Below, one piece after another: positions 51,685 through 59,027 of a stretch of DNA of 62,823 nt. Position 1 is the stretch's first letter. Every line of letters starts with the position of its first letter. Location: positions 1 through 62,823 of the IMG/VR virus record IMGVR_UViG_3300032284_001165, one strand, 5' to 3'. Under the pieces are notes generated by a model that saw only the letters and a program-made list of their open reading frames with translations, was not told where the DNA came from and did not search any database. Source of the stretch: a virus. Made by a program: the position numbers and the translations under genes.

Positions 51685-52049
51685 TGCGTTACAAAGACGA
51701 CCCCGATTGGGCTTGGAGATATGAAGCCAAGTGTCGTGGAGAAGATACAGAGTTATTCTTCCCTCCACGAGACAAAGCACTCTACAAACCTATTGCAGAT
51801 AAGGCTAAAGCTATTTGTTGGGGCAAGGATGGAAGACCGCCTTGTCCGGTACGGAAAGATTGCCTTAAGGAAGCTATCTTAAATGAAGAATTGCACGGAA
51901 TTTTTGGTGGGTTATCTCATCGAGAGAGAAATGCAGCTGAACGTAAGATGCGTAAACAAGGTTTAACATTAGATGAGTGGCTTAAACAGGAGGACACAGA
52001 TGGCAAAGCAAACAAGCATCCCGAGCAAGGATCTAAAAGCCTTTCTTAG
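51684..52049 (+). CDS. WhiB-like iron-sulfur regulator 2 with changed cysteine spacing
   Basis: A 121-residue WhiB-type protein starting at GTG 51684. Cysteines C17, C45, C54 and C60 are in the expected order, but the middle pair is C-x8-C (CWGKDGRPPC) instead of CxxC, so a six-residue loop is inserted. GIFGGLSHRERNAAERKMRK replaces the usual GVWGG turn and gives the basic tail. It probably still binds an iron-sulfur cluster and acts on transcription. Confidence 0.75.
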   Translation: MRYKDDPDWAWRYEAKCRGEDTELFFPPRDKALYKPIADKAKAICWGKDGRPPCPVRKDCLKEAILNEELHGIFGGLSHRERNAAERKMRKQGLTLDEWLKQEDTDGKANKHPEQGSKSLS

Positions 52050-52878
52050 TACGAGTAAAAGAGAGTCTCGTTTGATGGGTGCTTTAGAGCGCCATGTATT
52101 ATCTAAGCCATTTGATGAGCGTGATCAATCTTATATACATCCTTCAGATATTATTAAATCTGAATGGTGTGCGTTGGCTCAGTATCATGCTCTAAAAGGA
52201 AACTATGTTGAGACTCGTGATAAGACTACGCTTCGTTTAGCGTCTATCTTTGCAGAAGGCCACACTATCCATGCTAAATGGCAGAACTGGTTTAGAGAGA
52301 TGGGCGTACTTTACGGTCTGTGGCACGGACCTACAGGTAAAGGTTGGGACCTGGCCTCTAACAATGTAGATATTGAAGATGAGTATCTAGAGGTTCCTTT
52401 GCGTAGCGATAAACATATGATGCGTGGACATGCTGACGGTTGGATCAAAGGATTAGGCGATGATTGCTTAATTGAAATTAAATCTATTGGTACGGGCACC
52501 ATTCGTATGGAGATGCCCGCTTTGATGGCACAATATAATAATGATATAGATCAGGTATGGAAAAACATTCGCATACCCCTAAGAACCCATCAACTACAGG
52601 GTCAAATCTATCTACATCTATGTCATCTAATGGTAGAAGATGGTTTGCTTGAAACAGCTCCTAATGAGATTGTTTTTATCTATGAGCTTAAAGCTAACCA
52701 AGAATATAAAGAATTTGTTGTAAAGTATAATCCTGAGTACACAGCAGAGTTGTTTGATAAGGCTCTTGATGTGGCTTGGGCAGTAAACAATAACAGGCCA
52801 CCGCTATGTAATCTTGATTCAGAAAAAGGTTGTAAGCGTTGTGCGCCTTTTCAAGGAGGTAACAATGTCAATATCTAA
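52000..52878 (+). CDS. PD-(D/E)XK exonuclease, Cas4/RecB type
   Basis: A 292-residue nuclease. SYIHPSDIIKSEWCALAQYH, GHADGWIKGLGDDCLIEIKS (the D and E-x-K active site) and HQLQGQIYLHL form the RecB/Cas4 core. Cysteines near the end (LCNLDSEKGCKRC) together with the early C could hold an iron-sulfur cluster. ATG 52000 is chosen because AGGAGG stands six to ten bases upstream; the codon at 51973 lies inside the WhiB gene. Likely resects DNA for recombination. Confidence 0.75.
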   Translation: MAKQTSIPSKDLKAFLSTSKRESRLMGALERHVLSKPFDERDQSYIHPSDIIKSEWCALAQYHALKGNYVETRDKTTLRLASIFAEGHTIHAKWQNWFREMGVLYGLWHGPTGKGWDLASNNVDIEDEYLEVPLRSDKHMMRGHADGWIKGLGDDCLIEIKSIGTGTIRMEMPALMAQYNNDIDQVWKNIRIPLRTHQLQGQIYLHLCHLMVEDGLLETAPNEIVFIYELKANQEYKEFVVKYNPEYTAELFDKALDVAWAVNNNRPPLCNLDSEKGCKRCAPFQGGNNVNI

Positions 52879-53344
52879 GCACGCACTTAGTGCCCTACAA
52901 GAACTAGGCTTTGCCCTAGCTCCAAAACCTGAATACGAGATCCCTACCCTACCCAGAGATATAACCGATCTAGATGATGAGGGTCTTATGGATCTTTTTG
53001 TTCAGTATACGCAATGGAATGACCACCTAGCAGGTGCTCAGGCTATTGCTGCTATCAATCTACGTGAAGCTGAAACAACTATTAAAAATGCAGAAGCTAC
53101 CGCCATTCTTAAAAATTGGACTGGCAACAAGAAAGATACTGTAGCTGTACTGAAAGCTCAAGGCGCTGCTAGCGAAGAGATGCAAGAGCTTCGTTATGAT
53201 CTGGATACTAAGTATGCTTTTCATGAATTAATTAGAACACGAACAGAAAACATAGAGCGGGATTGCCAGCTAGTTTCACGTGAGCTTACACGTAGAACTT
53301 CTGATGGTGGTCTACGTTCACGTCAACGGAGGTTTGTATCATGA
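52865..53344 (+). CDS. Helical protein, possible recombination partner
   Basis: A 159-residue, almost wholly helical protein (DEGLMDLFVQYTQWNDHLAG, NLREAETTIKNAEATAILKN, FHELIRTRTENIERDCQLVS) with a basic tail (SRQRRFVS). ATG 52865 follows GGAGG and overlaps the nuclease stop. Such coiled helical proteins beside exonucleases may be annealing or mediator factors, but the family is not recognised. Confidence 0.6.
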   Translation: MSISKHALSALQELGFALAPKPEYEIPTLPRDITDLDDEGLMDLFVQYTQWNDHLAGAQAIAAINLREAETTIKNAEATAILKNWTGNKKDTVAVLKAQGAASEEMQELRYDLDTKYAFHELIRTRTENIERDCQLVSRELTRRTSDGGLRSRQRRFVS

Positions 53345-53514
53345 CTTGGGAACAACTCTCATTATTTACAGACGAAGAGTTGGGACTACAAGGTCCCAAA
53401 GAAATTTCAAAAACAGTGGCTTGCTACTGGTGTCAGGGGACGGGTTTGCTTCAGTCAGATGAAGAGTGTCCATGTTTTACTAATACCTGTGAATGTAAGA
53501 ATTGTAAGCAATGA
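53341..53514 (+). CDS. Cysteine-rich zinc finger mini-protein
   Basis: A 57-residue protein with CYWCQGTG, CPCF and CECKNC, seven or more cysteines arranged like a short DnaJ-type zinc motif. Its ATG overlaps the stop of the previous gene and its TGA overlaps the next ATG, so it is translated in a chain. Confidence 0.65.
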   Translation: MTWEQLSLFTDEELGLQGPKEISKTVACYWCQGTGLLQSDEECPCFTNTCECKNCKQ

Positions 53515-53849
53515 GTAACCCGGCTAAGGCAAAAGGTAGTGGTGCAGAGCGTGCTGTAGTGGCATGGCTTAAGCAATGGTTTCCCTATGCAGATAGAAGA
53601 CTGGCTGGTGCTGCTTTAGATAAAGGGGATATCTCTGGCATTCCTGGAGTAACTATTGAGATTAAAAATCATGCCACTATGAAACTATCTGAATGGTTAA
53701 AAGAACTAGAGACGGAGATGGCAAATGACAATGCCTGGACCGGAGTAGTTATCCATAAGAAAAAAGGAACCACCGATGTAGGCCAATGGTACGCCACAAT
53801 GCCTGCATCAGTGTGGGTTGACCTTCTGGGTAGGGGACTTAAGAATTAG
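53511..53849 (+). CDS. Holliday junction resolvase-like nuclease (PD-(D/E)XK)
   Basis: A 112-residue protein with the archaeal/phage resolvase layout: GSGAERAVVAWLKQWFPYAD, DKGDISGIPGVTIEIKNHAT (D and E-x-K) and WTGVVIHKKKGTTDVGQWYA. It would cut branched recombination intermediates before packaging. Confidence 0.8.
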   Translation: MSNPAKAKGSGAERAVVAWLKQWFPYADRRLAGAALDKGDISGIPGVTIEIKNHATMKLSEWLKELETEMANDNAWTGVVIHKKKGTTDVGQWYATMPASVWVDLLGRGLKN

Positions 53850-53936
53850 GGTCTTATAGGCGTACTGACGGGCGTTTAAAGGGTATTGTAGGACTAGGTG
53901 GGCGACCTAAAAATCGAACCTAAAGGACTACAAATC

Positions 53937-54215
53937 GTGACTGAAATATCAGAAGACCGTTTCTTGCGTGTCAGCGCAAGTTCCAACGCACAATCCGTGG
54001 GCTCAGCAATTGCCCACGCTCTATATGAAAAGCCTCAGGTGTACCTACGTGCAGTCGGGGCCTCAGCAGTTAACCAGGCAGTAAAGGCTATTGCTATCGC
54101 TAGTGGGTATGTTGCCCCTCGTGGTATGAACCTAAGTTGTCGTCCAGGATTTACTACGGTAGATTCAAGAGACGGGCAAATTAGTGCGATTGTCTTTACA
54201 ATCACTGTAAGTTAA
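53937..54215 (+). CDS. spoVS: SpoVS-family DNA-binding protein
   Basis: A 92-residue protein closely following the SpoVS pattern: FLRVSASSNAQSVGSAIAHA, then AVGASAVNQAVKAIAIASGY and VAPRGMNLSCRPGFTTV. SpoVS proteins are small, about 86 residues, with an Alba-like fold that binds DNA or RNA, and influence sporulation and cell division in bacteria. GTG 53937 is chosen because AAAGGA stands about ten bases upstream and gives the family length; an upstream GTG at 53898 would add 13 residues. Phage copies may adjust host development or nucleoid state. Confidence 0.85.
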   Translation: MTEISEDRFLRVSASSNAQSVGSAIAHALYEKPQVYLRAVGASAVNQAVKAIAIASGYVAPRGMNLSCRPGFTTVDSRDGQISAIVFTITVS

Positions 54216-54261
54216 TATATTCTTTGTTATGAGATCTCAAATCTAACAGTTAGGTACCAAC

Positions 54262-54606
54262 ATGGCAAAATCAGATCTAGATGTTGCAGTAGCAGCAGAA
54301 AACACACAGGGTCGTTCATCAATGGGTCGTGGAGGCACAGCCTTCTCTTCACCATCAGCTTCACCTGTTGCAGGAAAATCTATGCCTCGCAATAATAAGC
54401 AAGCTGCTGATCCAGCAGTTGAGGGGCAGAAGGCTCGTGTTAATCGCCCAATCACCGCAGGCGAACGTAATGGAGCAGCACATACAATCATTACTAATAT
54501 CGTAAAGCAAAATGATCCCGCTGCAGGAACAACATTGGCTAACTCGCCAATCATTCCAGCAGTTACAAAGCGTGGCTTTAGCCAAGGTATTGGATCTTCA
54601 TACTAA
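54262..54606 (+). CDS. Disordered Ser/Ala/Pro-rich protein, unknown
   Basis: A 114-residue protein of low complexity (NTQGRSSMGRGGTAFSSPSA) with a more regular C-terminal part (AGERNGAAHTIITNIVKQND). It is followed by a promoter-like TATAAT and a hairpin. Its function is unknown; codon use resembles the abundantly expressed capsid gene. Confidence 0.6.
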   Translation: MAKSDLDVAVAAENTQGRSSMGRGGTAFSSPSASPVAGKSMPRNNKQAADPAVEGQKARVNRPITAGERNGAAHTIITNIVKQNDPAAGTTLANSPIIPAVTKRGFSQGIGSSY

Positions 54607-54619
54607 TCTAGAGTATAAT
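54590..54619 (+). promoter_or_regulatory. Promoter for HTH/phosphoesterase genes
   Basis: TTGGAT (54590-54595) and a perfect TATAAT (54614-54619) are 18 bases apart. Transcription would start about 54625, right at the hairpin 54624-54651. Confidence 0.45.
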
Positions 54620-54623
54620 AAGT

Positions 54624-54651
54624 AGTACGGGGCTTTAATCGGCCCCGTACT
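54624..54651 (+). terminator. Hairpin, terminator or 5'-leader stem
   Basis: AGTACGGGGC (54624-54633) pairs with GCCCCGTACT (54642-54651) around an eight-base loop. No real T-tract follows (TTATC). It can end the upstream message, or, if the TATAAT at 54614 works, form a stem at the 5' end of the next transcript. Confidence 0.5.
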
Positions 54652-54668
54652 TATCAAGGAGGCGCACA

Positions 54669-54908
54669 ATGGGATTAGACTCTCTATATTTAGAGGCTAA
54701 GGAAAGAAACACTTACATTGTAGGTAAGTGTGTTGTTGGTCAATGGGCGTTTGCTTTACCCGAGAATGACCAAGCAGCTTTTACTCAATCATTAAATGAC
54801 GAAGACTTCTCTACGAGAAGTTTATTTACGCTGTATACATCCGCAGGTGCAACATTCGGATTAACATCACTCAAAGAGCATAGAAATGGGAACTGCGCAT
54901 GTCGCTAG
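54669..54908 (+). CDS. Small HTH DNA-binding protein of actinophage type
   Basis: A 79-residue protein with a helical C-terminal half ending LTSLKEHRNGNCACR, the HRxGxCxC ending of a widespread actinophage helix-turn-helix family. CVVGQWAFALPENDQAAFTQ gives the first helices. Overlaps the metallophosphoesterase by ten bases, an arrangement also typical of actinophages. It may regulate or assist packaging. Confidence 0.65.
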   Translation: MGLDSLYLEAKERNTYIVGKCVVGQWAFALPENDQAAFTQSLNDEDFSTRSLFTLYTSAGATFGLTSLKEHRNGNCACR

Positions 54909-56029
54909 AAGACGCATATAATACTGCTAAAGCAGACGGGGCTTTAAGCTCTATTGATAAATTACTTAAAGCTAACGGTCTTACTGCAGATGATGTAGGT
55001 AAAATTAGCAAGGTCAGCCTATCAACTAACCCCGATGATACTAAGATTATTCTTTCTCCTAAATGGAGTGAGGGTCCCAAGTGGCAGCCGGTACAACCAG
55101 CAGACCCTGTAGTAATTAACCCAAAGCCAACACCCGCTTTAATCAGCAGCGACTGGAAAGTTGCTGTTGCATTGCCTGATCCACAAATTGGGTACCGCAA
55201 ATATGAGGACGACACATTAGATCCCTTCCACGATGAGGCTGCTATGGACGTAGCACTACAGATTGTGGGATTAGATCATGGTCATCCACTAGACCAAGTA
55301 ATTAACCTCGGGGATTTCTTAGATCTCCCTATGTACGGAACTTATGAACAGGAGACTAACTTTGCACATACTGCGCAACTTGCTATTAATCGCGGATATC
55401 GTTTTCTTGCTGAGCAACGTGCTAACGCCGGAGTGGATGCACGAATTATCCTTTTGGAAGGCAACCATGACAAGCGCCTCAATCGTTTTATCAATACTAA
55501 CGCTGCTGCTGCTTATGGCATAAAGGTAGCGGATATGCCAGATTCCTGGCCTGTTCTTAGCCTACAAAATCTATTACGTTGTGACGAATTAGGAGTGGAG
55601 TTTATTGATGGATACCCTGCTGCAGCTCATTGGATTAATAAGCGTCTTCGTGCTATGCATGGTGACCGTGCTAATTCTAGCGGGTCTACGGCAGCTCAAT
55701 ACGCAAATTCCAACCCTAACATCTCTACCTTATTTGGTCATACGCATCGTATGGAACAGCAAAGTAAGACTGTATTTGATCGTGACCAGGCAATTAAGAG
55801 TGTATCTTTTAGCCCAGGATGCTTATGCCGCGTTGATGGTGCGGTCCCATCTGTAAAAGGCGGGGTTGATGGTAAAGGTCAAGCTCTACAATACTTTGAG
55901 AACTGGCAGCAAGGTGTAAGCGTTATCTTCTTTAAAGACGGGGATGACGATAGCTTCCATTTCGATCAGGTGCATATACACAAGGGTAAAACCATGTACC
56001 GTGGTCAGGAAATTATCTCTAACGTATAG
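54899..56029 (+). CDS. Calcineurin-like metallophosphoesterase
   Basis: A 376-residue protein with the metal-binding series LPDPQIGY (D near 92), NLGDFLD (near 136-142), LEGNHDKR (near 188) and GHTHR (near 280). The 80 residues before the core include a helix (DAYNTAKADGALSSIDKLLK). It could cut nucleic acid or cyclic nucleotides. Ends 11 bases inside the convergent - strand gene. Confidence 0.8.
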   Translation: MSLEDAYNTAKADGALSSIDKLLKANGLTADDVGKISKVSLSTNPDDTKIILSPKWSEGPKWQPVQPADPVVINPKPTPALISSDWKVAVALPDPQIGYRKYEDDTLDPFHDEAAMDVALQIVGLDHGHPLDQVINLGDFLDLPMYGTYEQETNFAHTAQLAINRGYRFLAEQRANAGVDARIILLEGNHDKRLNRFINTNAAAAYGIKVADMPDSWPVLSLQNLLRCDELGVEFIDGYPAAAHWINKRLRAMHGDRANSSGSTAAQYANSNPNISTLFGHTHRMEQQSKTVFDRDQAIKSVSFSPGCLCRVDGAVPSVKGGVDGKGQALQYFENWQQGVSVIFFKDGDDDSFHFDQVHIHKGKTMYRGQEIISNV

Positions 56030-56345
56030 AGGTTTCGTTCTCATCTAGAATGGCTAAGATCTGCTTCACATGGCCACGTAGTTCTTCTATGTGGTTGTGT
56101 GTAGCTTGGTCTAATCTAAGGTCTTTAGTAATAATCTTGCGGTCTTCGTCTCCCTGACGATTAGTAGCGTTTAATAGTAATCCTGAAAGCAATATAGACT
56201 CGAGCGATACAATCAGAGTTAAGAACATAAATGGGTATGGTTCCACAAAGAACCAAATTGACCATAAAGATAAATGAAATAAGATAAACCAAGGCGTTCC
56301 AAATGCTACAGAAGCCCAGTCGGATAGTCTTTGAAAGTGCTTCAT
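56019..56345 (-). CDS. DUF1003 membrane protein
   Basis: A 108-residue protein of the DUF1003 type: WASVAFGTPWFILFHLSLWS and PYPFMFLTLIVSLESILLSG form two membrane helices, followed by the RQGDEDRKIITKDLRLDQAT helix. It lies on the opposite strand with its own AAGGAG site before the ATG. Its function is unknown. Confidence 0.8.
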   Translation of the reverse strand: MKHFQRLSDWASVAFGTPWFILFHLSLWSIWFFVEPYPFMFLTLIVSLESILLSGLLLNATNRQGDEDRKIITKDLRLDQATHNHIEELRGHVKQILAILDENETSIR

Positions 56346-56370
56346 GTATCTCCTTAATTAGATACTTATT

Positions 56371-56399
56371 TTAACATGACAAGGTGTATTTTTTATAGG
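56371..56399 (+). promoter_or_regulatory. Promoter of lysis-type cassette
   Basis: TTAACA (56371-56376) and TATAGG (56394-56399) with a 17-base spacer lie in the divergent gap between the DUF1003 gene and the lysis cassette. Five of six and four of six matches to consensus. Confidence 0.4.
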
Positions 56400-56436
56400 A
56401 TAGTACGTGTATTGACATCGTTACACGGGAGATGAA

Positions 56437-56700
56437 ATGAGCAACTCTACTATCAATATTCTTCAAGGAATATCCGCAGCTTTGGCCATATTGGGTGCAG
56501 CTGGTATAGCGTTGCGGTATTTAGTTAAACACTATCTATCAGAGTTAAAGCCTAATCATGGTACATCTCTTAATGATAAGATTAACTTAGAGATACTCCC
56601 TATTCTTAGAGATCTTAAGGCTAATCAAGAAAAGATTGCACTTAAAGTTGCAAAGCTCGAAGGCCGTTTCGAACAACACGTAGACGACGGAGAAGAATAA
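56437..56700 (+). CDS. Single-pass membrane protein, possible holin
   Basis: An 87-residue protein with one membrane helix near the start (ILQGISAALAILGAAGIALR) and a charged coiled tail (LRDLKANQEKIALKVAKLEG). Size, topology and place directly before cell-wall hydrolases suggest a holin or holin partner. Overlaps the next ATG by one base. Confidence 0.55.
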   Translation: MSNSTINILQGISAALAILGAAGIALRYLVKHYLSELKPNHGTSLNDKINLEILPILRDLKANQEKIALKVAKLEGRFEQHVDDGEE

Positions 56701-57182
56701 TGCCTTACACGCCTCGTCCCGGTGACTATGGCGTGGTAAAAACCAACGGCATAGTAGGTAAATTAATTCGTGTAGGTACTCTAAGCCGATGGAATCATGC
56801 GGTTATTTGTATATCAGACGATCTAATTGTTGAGGCTCGCCCTGTAGGCGTACGCTTTGGTAAAGCAAGCAATTATGACCATCTTGCTTGGAATCAACAT
56901 GAATATGGTCTTGATGACGCACAACGCAAAATAATTACAGATTTTGCTGTTGATCAAATTGGTAAACCTTATGGATTTTTTGACATATTTACAATTTTTC
57001 TTCGTATTGTGGGTTTACGTATGCCTCCTGTAAAACTATGGAACAATCTTTCTAAACGTCAAGGATTTATTTGTTCTGAATTAGTAGCAGAGGCTTATAG
57101 TAAGGCTGGTTTTAAGCTAATAAATAAACCTGTTAATCTTGTAACACCGGGGGATTTAGCAGAGAGGTTAATCTATCAGTGA
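56700..57182 (+). CDS. Permuted NlpC/P60-like cysteine peptidase/hydrolase
   Basis: A 160-residue protein of the YiiX-like permuted papain fold: His in SRWNHAVICISDDLIVEARP (H33) before the Cys in FICSELVAEAYSKAG (C125), plus PRPGDYGVVKTNG at the start. These enzymes cut amide or ester bonds in peptidoglycan peptides or lipids. It lies between a holin-like protein and an endolysin. Short overlaps on both sides. Confidence 0.7.
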   Translation: MPYTPRPGDYGVVKTNGIVGKLIRVGTLSRWNHAVICISDDLIVEARPVGVRFGKASNYDHLAWNQHEYGLDDAQRKIITDFAVDQIGKPYGFFDIFTIFLRIVGLRMPPVKLWNNLSKRQGFICSELVAEAYSKAGFKLINKPVNLVTPGDLAERLIYQ

Positions 57183-57610
57183 CAGATGCCCACACGCAGT
57201 CTATGAATCTGCACTTGGCTATCTCTATACCTGCCCATGAGCCTCGTGAATCAGACCCCCATTATCACTTGTTTAACCAAGCTAAGGCCCGTATAAAAAA
57301 ACAAGGCCTATGGAAATGCATAATCAATGATGATTTATGCTCAGGACAACCCGAGCTTCACCACAGTCATATTGAGTTTAGCCAGGTAAATAACATGGAT
57401 CCAGTTAAAGTTGAGAAGGCTTTTGGTGTGCATTTTGAAAATGATGAAGACTTTCAAAAGTGGATTGAAAGCCCAGGAAATCTTGAAGTACTTTGTATGG
57501 CCCATCACCGTACTCGCTTTGGTATTCATGAAATTCCTGCCCCATTATGGGAAACATTTAGATATCGTAAAACGGGAACAGCCCCTGCAGCGGAAGTGAA
57601 ACATGAGTAG
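57179..57610 (+). CDS. HNH endonuclease-like protein
   Basis: A 143-residue protein with PELHHSHIEFS (the first His pair) and SPGNLEVLCMAHHRTRFGIH (Asn and His of the HNH core), framed by cysteines in WKCIINDDLC that could bind zinc. Starts at GTG 57179, overlapping the previous stop. Found in the lysis region; may cut DNA at packaging or as a defence against other phages. Confidence 0.7.
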   Translation: MTDAHTQSMNLHLAISIPAHEPRESDPHYHLFNQAKARIKKQGLWKCIINDDLCSGQPELHHSHIEFSQVNNMDPVKVEKAFGVHFENDEDFQKWIESPGNLEVLCMAHHRTRFGIHEIPAPLWETFRYRKTGTAPAAEVKHE

Positions 57611-58469
57611 CGGTTTAGATATTGTATTAGAAGCACAAGGACAGCTTGGATTTATAGAGGGACCAAACAACGAAAATCCGTATGGTTCTTGGTATGGTGT
57701 TCCAAACCAACCATATTGCGCGATGTTTGTTAGCTGGGTTTTTAACCAAAAAGGACTATCATCATTGGTTGAAGCAGAAACTAGTAAAGGTTTTAGTTAC
57801 TGTCCTGCCGCTTTAGCACATTTTCAAAAAAACGGACAAGTAGTAGGTAAATATGATGGACAACCTGGTGATTTAGTGTTCTTTAACTTTTCAGGTAACG
57901 GGCAGGCAGAACATGTAGGCATCATAGAAGGCGCAAGCTCTGATGGAATAACTACTATTGAGGCAAATACTTCACCTGACCATGCTACAGGTAGCCAAGC
58001 TAATGGCATAGGTGTGTTTAGGCGCCACCGTCCCTATCTTGGGGTTATGGCAATAGTTCGCCCTAAATATCCTAGTGCGGTTAAACCTTCTTCGAGTAAA
58101 TCTTTAAATAATAAAGGATTGGCTACAGGTGTTGCCGGTATTACTGCATTAGGTGGTGCTGGGGCTGCAGGCGTTACCCACAATACTTCCACAGGTCCTA
58201 CTACTAAGACTGTTGTTATAGCCGCACCTCCATTTCCAGGAAGTTCAACATTTAAAGTAGGGGCTAAAGGAAAAGCAGAACTTATAGTGGCCCGTGCTTT
58301 AGCAAATGCGGGGTTGCTTCCAGCAAACTTAGTTTCTGATGTTCTTACGGATGCTGAAATAGCACTTATTCCCGTTTATCAATCCAGATATCCTGGACTT
58401 AAAAAAGAAAAGGGTAAAGGTATTGGGCCGTTTACCTATGCCTCTATGGTGGCAAAGGCAGGCTCATGA
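57603..58469 (+). CDS. CHAP-domain endolysin
   Basis: A 288-residue lysin. The CHAP domain (residues 1-155) has the catalytic Cys39 in PYCAMFVSWVF and His104 in AEHVGIIEGA. The linker is rich in Ser, Gly and Thr with a weakly hydrophobic stretch (GLATGVAGITALGGAGAAGV). The C-terminal 75 residues (VGAKGKAELIVARALANAGL) look like a small wall-binding domain. It breaks peptidoglycan at the end of infection. Overlaps the HNH gene by eight bases. Confidence 0.82.
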   Translation: MSSGLDIVLEAQGQLGFIEGPNNENPYGSWYGVPNQPYCAMFVSWVFNQKGLSSLVEAETSKGFSYCPAALAHFQKNGQVVGKYDGQPGDLVFFNFSGNGQAEHVGIIEGASSDGITTIEANTSPDHATGSQANGIGVFRRHRPYLGVMAIVRPKYPSAVKPSSSKSLNNKGLATGVAGITALGGAGAAGVTHNTSTGPTTKTVVIAAPPFPGSSTFKVGAKGKAELIVARALANAGLLPANLVSDVLTDAEIALIPVYQSRYPGLKKEKGKGIGPFTYASMVAKAGS

Positions 58470-58474
58470 ATTGT

Positions 58475-58503
58475 TTGCAGCCGTTATCTTTTCGTGCTAG
58501 AAT
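58475..58503 (+). promoter_or_regulatory. Promoter before small late genes
   Basis: TTGCAG (58475-58480) and TAGAAT (58498-58503) are 17 bases apart. The -10 and the GC just before it are the same as in the promoter at 37588-37593. Confidence 0.45.
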
Positions 58504-58530
58504 ATTTGATGAGGGGTTGGGGGTTTAAAA

Positions 58531-58761
58531 ATGATTAAGTTCAACTTTAAAAGCCCAGTGTCTATGGGTATAGCTAGCACTGCAGGGTTTACAGCCTGGG
58601 CTAACTCAGGTTTTCAACCTGATGTAAAGCACATTGGACTGGCAATATCTGCGGCTTTAGCTGGTTCAGCTCAGCCACACTTTTCGTCCTCTCAGCCGAA
58701 TATCTCGGCAGATTCACACATCGTAACACCATATGTTAACAACATGGAACAGGATAAATAA
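58531..58761 (+). CDS. Small protein with hydrophobic segments, unknown
   Basis: A 76-residue protein with two weakly hydrophobic helices (VSMGIASTAGFTAWA, HIGLAISAALAGSAQ) and a polar tail. Next to the endolysin it could be a second holin-type protein. GAGGGGTTGGGGG before the start is unusually G-rich. Confidence 0.55.
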   Translation: MIKFNFKSPVSMGIASTAGFTAWANSGFQPDVKHIGLAISAALAGSAQPHFSSSQPNISADSHIVTPYVNNMEQDK

Positions 58762-58944
58762 ATGAACGCAAAGACAAAATCACTCGTTGAACACTATGTA
58801 TATGCAACTGCCGCTGCAGGCGTAGCAATCTGGCAAACAGGGGACCACGACCTTAAGAAGGTTGCTTGGGCTGCTCTTGTTGGTGTACTTGGTCCAGTCC
58901 TAAAGGCTGCTATCGACCACGCTACAAAGCCAGCATCTAAGTAA
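58762..58944 (+). CDS. Small membrane-type protein, possible holin
   Basis: A 60-residue protein with two hydrophobic stretches (YVYATAAAGVAIWQTG and VAWAALVGVLGPVLKAAID) and a Lys-rich end. It directly follows the previous stop and precedes a terminator, so the two small genes form one unit. Confidence 0.55.
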   Translation: MNAKTKSLVEHYVYATAAAGVAIWQTGDHDLKKVAWAALVGVLGPVLKAAIDHATKPASK

Positions 58945-58956
58945 GTATTTAATGCC

Positions 58957-58996
58957 AAAGCCCCGGGGATTACACCCTCGGGGCTTTAGTATTTAC
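58957..58996 (+). terminator. Terminator after small membrane genes
   Basis: AAAGCCCCG (58957-58965) pairs with CGGGGCTTT (58979-58987) around a 13-base loop that can partly pair itself (GGG with CCC). TTTAGTATTT follows. Strong stem with A-T flanks. Confidence 0.75.
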
Positions 58997-59027
58997 TGTA
59001 TGATAGGTAGGTCTAAGGGAGCACTAA

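Noticed and set aside
53850-53936. Possible tRNA or small RNA in the gap before the SpoVS gene
   Set aside because: No cloverleaf, CCA-type end or TTCGA arm could be drawn; only leader sequence is apparent.
56410-56416. TTGACA-type box before the 56437 gene
   Set aside because: No -10 element follows within 20 bases; the TTAACA/TATAGG pair slightly upstream fits better.
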